Shown: positions 54,844-63,707 of the stretch, piece after piece
Layout: each line of letters starts with the position of its first letter
How positions within the stretch are numbered: the stretch's first letter is position 1
Assembly: GCF_004359215.1 (NCBI RefSeq)
Contig: NC_090619.1
Location: forward strand, 1,813,342 to 1,877,341
Reading direction: 5' to 3'
From: Bremia lactucae
Lineage: Eukaryota > Oomycota > Peronosporomycetes > Peronosporales > Peronosporaceae
Length of the DNA: 64,000 nucleotides
Notes under the pieces: model-generated
What the model was told of the DNA's origin: nothing
Seen by the model: the letters and a program-made list of their open reading frames with translations, nothing else
Database searches by the model: none
Program-made: the position numbers and the translations under genes

Positions 54844-56568
54844 ATGTCTATTGATGAATGCGGTCGAGCCTTAAAAGATGATGACTTATCTGAAATGGTG
54901 GTCATTCGACCTATGGTTAAGTTAAACTCATCGTCATTTCTAGACGAAGCTGTCCTGGATGACACAAAAGCTGCACTTAGTGCGCGAAATGGGTCATCGA
55001 TCCTTAACGATCCTACGGATCCCTTTTATTCCTTGATTAAGGAATTTCAAGATGTGGTATATAATAACCCACCATCTGTTTTACCTCCGGATAGAGGTGC
55101 TCGTCATGAAATTGACTTAGTTCCGGGAACCAAATACTATGTCACAAGACAATGGCCTTTACCAAAGGAGCAGTGACGTCATTGACGATTTCTTCCGCGA
55201 GATCTACAATGTACAGTGCATTGGACTTAGTCGATGGTTACTACCAATTGCTCATGCGAGCTAGTGATATCCCGCTTACAGCGGTTAGCACCCCAAGCGG
55301 CATGTTATGGGAGTGGCTGGTTATGCCACAAGGGCTTTTCAACGCCCCGGCAACATTTAATCGTCTAATGACGCAGCTGTGTCGCCCTCATCGAGGTTAT
55401 GCACAGACTTATTTCGATGACATTTTTATCCATAGTCGTTCGGAGCAGGGTCGGTCGGATGTGGAAAATCATTTAGACCATTTGCGAGCAGTGCTCGAGT
55501 GCATGCGCACAAACAGATTCTATGACAATGCAACTAAATGCATTTTTGGCGCAGACGAAATTCCTTTTTTAGGATGCTTCATTGGAATGCGAGGCTTTAG
55601 AGCGGCTCCCGCTAAGGTAAAAGTCATAGTAGATTGGCCGGTTCCTAAAAACCAAAAGGATTTGCGTAAGTGGTTGGTTCTCACCAATTATTCACACAAA
55701 TGTAGCGAAAATTACGCTGATATGGTTAGGCCATTATCGAATCTCCTTAAAAAGGATACAGAATGGTGCTGGACTAGCACCGAAAATAATGCTTTTCGAG
55801 CAGTTAAGGATAGTCTTATTCATGCCCCGATTCTGGCACTGCCAAACCCAAATTGGCCTTTCAGTGTCGTCTGTGACGCATCAGATTTTGCCATTGGCAG
55901 TGCTCTGTTACAAATAAATGTGTATGGGCATGAACGTGCTATTGCGTTCGAGTCCAGATAACTTAAAGCTGCGGAAAAGAACTACCCAGTTCATGACAAA
56001 GAGTTACTTGCTATGAAGTATGCTCTCGTCAAATTCAGAGTTCATCTGCTCGGCTCTAAGCCGTTTGTGATATATACAGATCACGCGTCATTACGCACGG
56101 CGACTAAGTCGCCCCATCTCTCAGAGAATGGCCCGACGGCTATCCTTTTTCGCGGAATACAACTTCGAGGTGAGTTATAAGCCCGGCAAGCAGAATGCTT
56201 TGGCCGATGCGCTATCACGCAGGCCGGATTATGAGCTTTCTCATTTAACGACTATCTCGTCACCTATTCCTGACTTAATCTGTTCGGCTTACGCCAAGGA
56301 TGAACAGTGTGTAGCTCTGCAACGACCTTTAAAGAACTCGGATTCGGGTATTAAATTGCCGGCACGGTTGCGTGCAAGGTTACATCGATTTTCTATCGAT
56401 AACGACCTGTTGCTTTATTGCACAGACATCGCGGACCCTCCGCGTGTCGTTGATCTTCATGATGAGGATTTGAAGTACCGGATCCTCTATGAGGCAAACG
56501 ATACTGTCCTTGGTGGTCATCTCGGTAGAGAAAAGACCTACGGCTCTATAAGCCAGAGTTATTGGTAG
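54844..56568 (+). pseudogene. Family-A reverse transcriptase and RNase H (A4 copy)
   Basis: Same content as 28691-30415: YFDDIFIHSR at about 55415-55445, RT-finger deletion at about 55175, RNase H Asp block SVVCDASDFAIG, stop at 55961, then ADALSRRPD and GHLGREKTYGSI. Translations of the 110-, 269- and 146-codon frames are identical to the 27-30 kb copy. Confidence 0.8.
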
Positions 56569-56576
56569 CCCAGACT

Positions 56577-57501
56577 TTATAAATGGGTCAACACATATGT
56601 TCGCACGTGCGAAATCTGCCAACGGGTTAAACCGTCGGCACATGCTGCTGCGCCACTGGTGAGTCTTCCCGTCCCCATAGGTTGCTGGGAGTCCATTAGT
56701 ATGAATTTTGTTTTTGGGCTACCAAAAGATTCGGCCGGCAACTCTGGTATAGTGGCTTTTGTTGACCGTTTGAGCAAAATGGCTCACTTAGCGGCCGTGC
56801 CGGATTTCATTGATGGAGATGGTACAGCTAAGCTGTTCATCGATCGCGTGTTTCGACAACATGGTTTGCCAATGGCAATTGTCTCTGATCGGGATCCCCG
56901 TTTCACGGGTAAATTCTGGAAATCAATCTTCCGAGTGCTTGGCACCAGATTGGATATGTCCACTGCGGACCATCCGCAGACCGATGGTCAAACTAAACGT
57001 GTCAATCGCGTCATCGAAGACGTTTTACGCAGCGTTTGTGCTCAGACACCAAAGCGCTGGAGCTCAACTCCCAGCAGTAAAGTTTGCGTTAAATACGCTG
57101 TTCATGCCTCTACAGGCTATACTCCGTTCTATGTCAACGGTCTTACCCACCCGCGCGTTCCATTAACGATACCACTGCGTGGTTCAGGGCTTGGTGTGGG
57201 AGAATTGGCCGATAGGCTTGCTGATATCAGCGCTGTTACCGTTCGGAAACAAGTAAGCGAGTTCCTCGCGACGCGATTTAGTGTCTTAAGACATGCAAGG
57301 GATACGATGGCTGATAGCCAAGACAAACAAAAAGAACAAGCAGATGCCAAAGGCAGAAGCTGCATTAATTCTCATATGGTCGGAGACCGAGTTTTACTAA
57401 GCGCTAAAAATCTACCTACCAATTTGGTTTCCGCGGTCTTCAAGACCAAATTGCGCCCGCGTTTTATTGGACCATTTACGTCGTGGCCAAGAGGGGCCTA
57501 G
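56577..57501 (+). CDS. Family-A integrase (A4), longest open copy, catalytic Glu replaced
   Basis: The 280-codon frame from 56659 holds the core (MNFVFGLPKDSAGNSG, VDRLSKMAHLAAVPDF with first Asp, SDRDPRFTGKFWKSIF with second Asp). The third catalytic position, Glu in TDGQTER of A2, is Lys here (TDGQTKR, codon at 56995), so strand transfer should be lost. It continues YTPFYVNGLTHPRVPLTIP, MADSQDKQKEQADAKGR, FKTKLRPRFIGPF. The zinc-binding end (CEICQRVKPSAHA) lies just upstream at 56600-56650 beyond a stop. The Lys codon is also the first difference from A2 after the identical tract. Confidence 0.8.
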
Positions 57502-57542
57502 CTTAAGCGCTAAACCTTCCCAGCAAGCTGCGTACACACCCA

Positions 57543-58000
57543 GTGTTTTACGTTGGCTTGCTTAAGCCATATCGGAACCCTTCCCACGTGGACTTGGAGG
57601 CGCTTGCGCCGAGACAGGCGGACGAGGCTGCTGACGCTCCAGCGTCGATAGGCGGCCCCGAACCACCACAAAAGAGCTCTCAACCCGAGCAAGGACCTCA
57701 CGAAGAATTTGCACCTCGTGCCGTAGAGCATCAAATGCTTCCGCCGAAATTTCGACCCCCTCCCGCGCTGCTTGATGCGCGAGGGGAACCTTCAGTTTCA
57801 TGTGGAGAAACTTTTAAAGCGACGTCGTCGTGAGGGTCAATAACAGTATCTGATGAATTGGCTAGGGTACCCCTCTTCTGAAAACTCTTGGGAGTTCGAG
57901 GTACCTCTTCGGCAAGATTGCCCGTACGCCGTTGACGTTTTTGAGCGCCAAGCTCAGGGTCAACTTGCGTCAAACGACGCTTCTCACCACTAAACGTGGA
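57543..58000 (+). pseudogene. Integrase tail and chromodomain (A4)
   Basis: FYVGLLKPYRNPSHVDLEAL then, after shifts, CGETFKATSS, and in another frame the chromodomain LLKRRRREGQ, QYLMNWLGYPSSENSWE (a stop within). It is followed by the antisense frame on the other strand. Confidence 0.65.
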
Positions 58001-58036
58001 TTTAGGTGGATCTAAAGCCTCATTTCGGCTTCGATC

Positions 58037-58845
58037 CTAGGTTGTACGGTCAACCGAAGCACTGAAATATCGGCTAGGCCTTTCGTCGTTTTGTGGCATA
58101 AATGCCGAACGTAACTGGCTTTTGGCCTTAAGCTGAGCGAAGTCGAAGCGAAGCTTCCGTTCCAAACGAACATCACCTCTTTCCGCAGACTCTCTGATAC
58201 TCCAGATATTACGGAGTTTGAGGGCCCGGTGAACCCAGTTCTCAAATGAGACTTCGTTTTCACTCCTTGTTTCGTTTGGAAACAAAACGATCAAAATTTC
58301 CCTCATGGAGGTCATTGAAGGCCCACGGGCTTGATCACGTAAACGCGTCAGATACTGGCTTCGCGTCACTACCTTCGGCGTAAGGTATTGCTCATGAAGA
58401 GCGCCGCGGGCAGCGATCTCCTCCGGCGTCCTCGCCCGGTCACCAGAGATCCAGATGGCCAAGCTATGACCCGCTATCTCTTTGAGACGCTCGTCTGCAC
58501 TAAGCGGAGTAAATCTATATTCACTATGAGCCTTAGCTTTCGCTATCTCGGCAGCTCGACGACGAGCTCTTTCCTCTATGAGGATTATCTGCTCTTGCTC
58601 TTCATCGAGCGGATTCGTATGATGTTGGACTCAAGGTCCCGTGTCCTGCTCAATGCAGATAACACATCAGAGACACCACGTTCTGGAAACGGATTCGGGC
58701 TCGCCGACGCTCATCCGGAGGAGAAGGCGTGAGCGAACGCCGCTCTTTTTCCTCCTCCTCTGATTGAGAGTGACTTTAAAGTCCACCATTCCCTCATCGT
58801 CGAGGAAGGTGCTCAGAGTCTGTGACTCACCCTTGATTGTCATTA
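58037..58845 (-). CDS. Family-A antisense accessory ORF, best copy
   Basis: Minus strand, opposite pol, ending about 100 bp inside the polypurine tract. The frame 58630-58037 is open for 197 codons: DEEQEQIILIEERARRRAAE, LKEIAGHSLAIWISGDRART, LTPKVVTRSQYLTRLRDQ, NEVSFENWVHRALKLRNIW, VRLERKLRFDFAQLK, FMPQNDERPSRYFSAS. An earlier part (TLSTFLDDEG, an EEEEKERRSLTPSPP run, ERGVSDVLSALSRTR) lies in adjacent frames back to ATG 58845. Parallel copies occur at 8040-8833 and 31940-32345, with the motif RLExKLRF kept in all three. Charged, helical, possibly coiled-coil. No known domain. Two shifts mean this copy is not intact. Confidence 0.6.
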
Positions 58846-58945
58846 GACAAAGGAATGAAAAACATAACCAAACGGTTAGCTGTTTAGGTTCCAACCTCAA
58901 AGAGGAAATGAAGCAAATGTTGTCACTCGGTGTCAACAGTCTGAT

Positions 58946-58955
58946 GGGGGAGGGT
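58946..58955 (+). other. Polypurine tract of family-A element
   Basis: TGGGGGAGGG directly precedes the LTR start TGTAATGGGG at 58956. Confidence 0.75.
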
Positions 58956-59432
58956 GTAATGGGGCACACATCGGTTGGAGAACCGTTGTTGTGGTAGATT
59001 ACTTGATGGGTAAAATACCCTTTTATCTAATTTTAAAATAGTGTTACTTAAATTCCATTTATTATGGGTAACAAATGTGGTCGCCGCCAGATATAAATCT
59101 GGCGGCCAAAATCTATTTTTAATTAGCTAGGGTAAGGTTTTTAGATTTAACTAATCAAAAAAGCGCAGTTCCCCTTTTGATCTTAAAGCGTTAAGTGCCT
59201 TCCTAAGGCTTGCGCATTGATCTGTAAGAGATATAAGCCTTTCTAAGGTATATCCTCTTAGGCACTAGTTGCCACTTGGTTCTACGAACCCCTGAATCCC
59301 TTGAGCTAGGATTCCTTAAGGTTTAGCTTGTACGACTCCCTGGGTTGTTAAACACATTAGTTCAATAGAACTAAGTGACTCTCTGAGTCTGAAAGTCTTC
59401 CTCTGACTTTAGGAGCGAAGTAGCCCGCTATA
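58956..59432 (+). repeat. 3' LTR of family-A element
   Basis: The 477-bp LTR starts TGTAATGGGG and ends GCTATA. Most similar to the 25975-26442 LTR. The next five bases are AACTG (59433-59437), the same as those preceding 25975. Confidence 0.85.
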
Positions 59433-59608
59433 AACTGTACTTTATTTAATTATTAAATCTAAAAACCTTACCTTAGCTAATTTAATACAGATATAAATCT
59501 GGCGGCGACCACATTTATTATGCACAATAAATGGGATTTAAGTAATTAACTACTTTAATAGGATAAAAGGGTATTTTACCCATAAAGTAAATGTATCACA
59601 GTAACTGT
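59433..59608 (-). repeat. 5' half of A1's 5' LTR, inverted
   Basis: It continues the LTR interrupted at 25974: AACTG, AAATCTAAAAACCTTACC, ATCTGGCGGCGACCACATTT, GGGTATTTTACCCATAAAGT, then the SINE target. The LTR start is lost after CCCA at about 59906. Confidence 0.75.
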
Positions 59609-59902
59609 TCTCTAACCAATGTGTGTACCGACCTCAGTGGCCGAGTGGTTAAGCACTGGAACTGGGACCGGGAGGTAAGTGGATCGATACCCGCGGAGGG
59701 CGGTACGATGACACATCGCCGGAGATAGGCTAAAAAGCAGACGAGCAACCATCCAATGGATGGCCGCCCTGCCAACCCGCACCGAAGGTGTGTGATAATT
59801 GGGTGGGAGGAGGCCCCGTAGCCGAAATTCCCCATAATGGAATGAGGGGTGCGGGTATCAACAAGAGAACTTCGTCAAAATTGAATCTCTAACCAATGTG
59901 TG
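59609..59902 (+). mobile_element. tRNA-derived SINE with 17-bp target-site duplications
   Basis: Body 59626-59885 (260 bp). The head ACCTCAGTGGCCGAGTGGTT contains an RNA polymerase III A box (TGGCCGAGTGG, 59638-59648), and GGATCGATACC (59681-59691) is a B box, 43 bp downstream. This resembles tRNA-Ser/Leu. The tail part is unrelated to tRNA. Both sides carry the identical 17-mer TCTCTAACCAATGTGTG (59609-59625 and 59886-59902), derived from the A1 LTR target. This indicates LINE-machinery retroposition. Perfect duplications suggest a recent insertion. Confidence 0.85.
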
Positions 59903-60830
59903 CCCACTCGAAAAGTTTTGGAAGACCTTCGATGTAATAACAAGCTAGCAGATTGGTTGGTCACAAAATTAGACCCGTTAAAAGTCAGTTCGCCCAACTC
60001 TTCACAGAATCGCGGGGCCATCTGCTTAAAGTCAACGTCCGACAGTCCAACAGTTCCAATGTCTACTTATAAATTTCAAATGATTTAGCTATCATTACGA
60101 CTGGCCGCATAGGAAATTCAAGCAACGCTTGATGACCTCAAAAACGTGTTTCGTCTGCATCCTATGTACAATATTAGATAATATGAACTGTGATGGCAGC
60201 AACCAAAGCGTAACTTGGCACCTACTTGTGCGCTCGGAAGACGCAAAATTTTTGCTGCCGCACGATAAGCGCAATGTGAGCGTCGACCAACGTGACATCA
60301 GGCAAGGCGAGCCGCGTCAGCTGCTGGTTTGTGCGCTCAAGCATTGCGCAGAGACTGAAGACCGAACAACCTTTTGGGAAAAGTCTAGCTCTGGTATTGG
60401 TAGATAGTCTCGGCTCAGACGGCGCCAGCGCCTGCAAACGGACCCACACACAAGTAGGCGGTCAGGTACGAACTGCAAAAATTTAATGATGTAGCGTTCA
60501 TCAGCTTCGCTAAGTGGCAAAACGCCGAAGCCATTACGATACGTGACTGTATCATACGCGTATCAGACTTCGCTGAGTTTTTTGCAATGAAATACTTGCG
60601 ATAAGTCAAGTGGAACGACACCAACCGAAAAAGCTCTGCTGGCCTTAATCTTCTGACTCAATCGCGAGGCTTTGGTACCAAAGCGTCGGCGTTTAAGAAT
60701 TTCAGATAGCGGCACATCGTCTTCGTCTTCGAGATTAACATGCGATTTTCGATTGGAAGAGGTCTCCGATCGTTGATTGTCATCTCTAATATTCCTCAAT
60801 ACTATTTGACACGAGATTGGGCACTATTGT
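59903..60830 (-). pseudogene. F-box / LRR-like gene relic
   Basis: The minus strand contains a charged N-terminal part (60799-60563: DEDDVPLSEILKRRRFGTKA). After a TGA in the same frame comes an F-box (LPLSEADERYIIKFLQFVPD, LVCGSVCRRWRRLSRDY; 60520-60420). In the next frame an LRR-like stretch follows (LERTNQQLTRLALPDVTLVD, 60350-60260). F-box proteins are substrate adaptors of SCF ubiquitin ligases. No in-frame ATG is visible upstream, one stop and at least one frameshift occur, and the 3' side runs into the SINE/LTR. Unrecognised introns could explain part of this. Confidence 0.5.
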
Positions 60831-61334
60831 GGATAATGTGGAAGGTGGACGTAAAAGCTGGACAGATCGAGCTTTTACTGAAACTTGCGCATCGTACACT
60901 TGACTGACTGCCTTAACTTAACACACTAATATTCGACAGCCTTTATCGATTGTCATATGTTAGTATGTGTTTAGTGGCTTTTGGGCTAAAATATGAGGTT
61001 ATATCGCGGGTTAGGGCATTTTGGTACCTGGCTCTCTGGCTACTGTCACTAACTGCATCATACGACCGGCCATGGCCAATTGACAGTTCAAAAGTGCCTT
61101 CAATTATACAAGCCCAAGTCCTAAGGCTTCAACCGACGTAATACAAGCGCGCATTGATTACAGCACTTGGCCGCTTCGACGCCATCTTACCTGCTCTCAA
61201 ATATTAGCACAGCTACCAACTTTCACAGCACGATCGGACCAACCACCAGCATCCCTCGAAATCGAAGGTCGAGTGTCGACCCGTCTAACGTGTCCCTTGC
61301 TTACTATAAGACTCAGCGGATTAAGTAGACCGAT
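60831..61334. other. Intergenic / 5' flank of the flavocytochrome gene
   Basis: About 500 bp between divergent genes. No element recognised. Confidence 0.4.
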
Positions 61335-63707
61335 ATGGTGAATCTCTCGATGGACAGTAGCGTCATAGACTCGTCCTCGGATTCTTTTGACCAACCTCAT
61401 CCATCCATAGGCCTCATAAATAGCGGAGGCAGTAGACCAAGCGACAGCAAGTTCTTTGCCCTGACCGTCTCCAACACGAATATCTCGGGCAAATCATCGC
61501 AATATGCAACACCTTTTGTCTATGGAACGCCAGTCCGCAAGAATTACAAGACATGGCCGTTTGTAACTGTTGGTTTATGCGCTACCATTGTCCTCTTTGC
61601 CGTTGTCTATCATGAATTACCCGAATACCGTCTAGGCTTCCGTTATCGGCTTTACGTGGTTTTTGGCTCAACTATTGACAATGCTGAATGGGTTGGAGGA
61701 CATCGAGAAGTTGTCGAGTTCTTTGTGAACTATATGCTGATCGGAGTGCCATTTATGATTGGCGGTATGGCACTTGCGTTAGGTGACGCGCTCCCACCTG
61801 CGCCAACGGGAGGGCATCGCACAATTTTTCGATTCCTGAAACGAAAAATGTTTGTCGGTGCTATCAACATCTCATATGCTGAGTCCCTTTGCACGCTTGT
61901 GTTTTTAGGACTTAATGCCATTTGGTTCTCTGCTACATTCTCACGCAATTATGAAGGACTTGTCAAGGCCGAGTCCACAGACTTTGCATCGGTCTTTCGT
62001 CTCATCGGTCAGGTGTTTGGCTCGAATGCCGTGCTGTGCTTTTCGCTTTTGATTCTTCCCGCAACGCGTAACTCGTTCTGGATGATATCAGTAGGCATTG
62101 ACTACTCACACGCTATTAAATATCACCGCTGGATTGGATTCTTTACTGTTACGATGGTGGCACTTCACGCGATCCCGTACTACTACGGGTGGTACAAAAG
62201 TGGCACGATCATCGAGTCTGCCTTTCCTTGCATGGATTGCGACTATGGAACCGTGGGCAAAGCACGGTTGCAGAATTTTTGTGGCCAGTTGGCACTGCTC
62301 TGCTGCCTCATTATTGGGGTGACCTCTTTGGGCCCCATCCGTCGAAAGTACTACGACGTATTTTATTACTCCCACCATCTCTTTCTGTTTGTGCTTTTCC
62401 TGAGTGCAATGCATTTTTCCCAGTTTGTCATTTGGATGTATCCAGCCATTTGTCTCTATGTCATGCACCGTATCTTAGCTCGAAGCCAGAGCCGCATGCC
62501 GTGTGAAGTAGTCGACTTGGAAGCAATTCCCGGTGAAATCACGCGTCTGGTTTTTCGCCGCTCTCCTGGAAAGTCGGGCCATTACCATGCGGGTCAGTTT
62601 GTATACCTTCGGATCCCGCTGCTGTCACACACGCAGTGGCATCCGTTTAGTATCAGCTCGTCGCCGATTGAGTACGAGGACACGTTTACAGTACACGTCA
62701 AGTGCATTGGTAATTGGACGCAATCGCTCTACGGAGTCGCAATTCAGGCCCGTGAGGAACGCAAGATGCCATTGATTTACGTGGATGGGTTTTATGGCAA
62801 AATGTCGGACGATTTTCAGCACTACCCGGCGCTTGTGTTTGTCGCAGGCGGTATAGGCGCGACGCCAGTCATAAGCATTGTGGGCAAGATCTTGGACTGC
62901 ATGCGCAACAATGACCCGAACGTGGAGTTTACAGAAGTTTATTTTCATTGGACATCGCGTGAGATTGGTATCTTTCATGAGTTTGAGCCGTTGCTAGATG
63001 CGATTAATGAGTTCGACCCAGATCACGAAAAAATAAAAGTTCGTCTCTGTTTTACGGGAGACCAGCACCTTGGGGGCGTGGATATTCCCAACGGCATTAC
63101 ACTTAAACCCATGGACGATACAAGCATGATTCCAACTCGGCCGTTCTTTCAATCATCGCGATCTGTACCCCGTCAGATGCTGCTCTTCTTTGTCACGTTC
63201 ACGTGCAGCTTTTGGTTGCTTTTCTTTATTCGACTTAATTATCCGATTCTAGGAGAACGGCGCGTGAATCAACACATGTGGCCCATGCAGCGTATCGTTG
63301 AGGTCCTCATCATGCTCGCTGGTGCGGGTCTTGGCTGCGTCGTCGCGTTCACGGAATCTACGCCTCGATCAATGAGCCAATCTGAAAAGACCCGCTTAAT
63401 GCCGACGATAGGCCGGAACAGTCCTCACGAAGAGATGGATAATGGTCTTTATGAATCCGACTACTCACACTCGCTCTCGTTTGACGGCCAGGAAATCCAA
63501 TTTAACCACCCGGTGAGCCGTGCACGGCTAAACGTCAAAGAATTGTTTAACGAAGTTGTCAAGGAGCAATCGCACAACTTTGCCGTCAATATCACAGGCA
63601 TTGGTACGTGGGTATCAGGTCCAATGGGTCTGATTCACGCTGTGGAGACGGAGGCTTCGAACTTTGCGGGCATCTTTGATGTGCACTATGAAGAGTTTGA
63701 AATGTAG
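61335..63707 (+). CDS. NADPH oxidase / ferric-reductase-type flavocytochrome
   Basis: 790 residues, one uninterrupted exon from ATG 61335. It moves electrons from NAD(P)H through FAD and two hemes across a membrane to oxygen or ferric ion. After a Ser-rich N-terminus, membrane segments begin at about 75. Two heme-ligand pairs are visible: His264/His278 (HRWIGFFTVTMVALH) and His347/His360 (HHLFLFVLFLSAMH), spaced 14 and 13 as in NOX enzymes. FAD site HPFSIS at 436-441; NADPH-binding GGIGATP at 505-511; C-terminal WVSGPMGL at 759-766. Unusually, two extra hydrophobic segments (about 615-634 and 655-673) sit inside the nucleotide-binding domain, in a ~170-residue insert. No EF hands seen. NOX versus metalloreductase cannot be decided from sequence alone. 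Confidence 0.85.
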   Translation: MVNLSMDSSVIDSSSDSFDQPHPSIGLINSGGSRPSDSKFFALTVSNTNISGKSSQYATPFVYGTPVRKNYKTWPFVTVGLCATIVLFAVVYHELPEYRLGFRYRLYVVFGSTIDNAEWVGGHREVVEFFVNYMLIGVPFMIGGMALALGDALPPAPTGGHRTIFRFLKRKMFVGAINISYAESLCTLVFLGLNAIWFSATFSRNYEGLVKAESTDFASVFRLIGQVFGSNAVLCFSLLILPATRNSFWMISVGIDYSHAIKYHRWIGFFTVTMVALHAIPYYYGWYKSGTIIESAFPCMDCDYGTVGKARLQNFCGQLALLCCLIIGVTSLGPIRRKYYDVFYYSHHLFLFVLFLSAMHFSQFVIWMYPAICLYVMHRILARSQSRMPCEVVDLEAIPGEITRLVFRRSPGKSGHYHAGQFVYLRIPLLSHTQWHPFSISSSPIEYEDTFTVHVKCIGNWTQSLYGVAIQAREERKMPLIYVDGFYGKMSDDFQHYPALVFVAGGIGATPVISIVGKILDCMRNNDPNVEFTEVYFHWTSREIGIFHEFEPLLDAINEFDPDHEKIKVRLCFTGDQHLGGVDIPNGITLKPMDDTSMIPTRPFFQSSRSVPRQMLLFFVTFTCSFWLLFFIRLNYPILGERRVNQHMWPMQRIVEVLIMLAGAGLGCVVAFTESTPRSMSQSEKTRLMPTIGRNSPHEEMDNGLYESDYSHSLSFDGQEIQFNHPVSRARLNVKELFNEVVKEQSHNFAVNITGIGTWVSGPMGLIHAVETEASNFAGIFDVHYEEFEM

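Noticed and set aside
59626..59720. A functional tRNA-Ser/Leu gene
   Set aside because: A and B boxes are present, but the acceptor stem and CCA-side do not close, and the unit continues into a 260-bp body with 17-bp duplications. It is a SINE.
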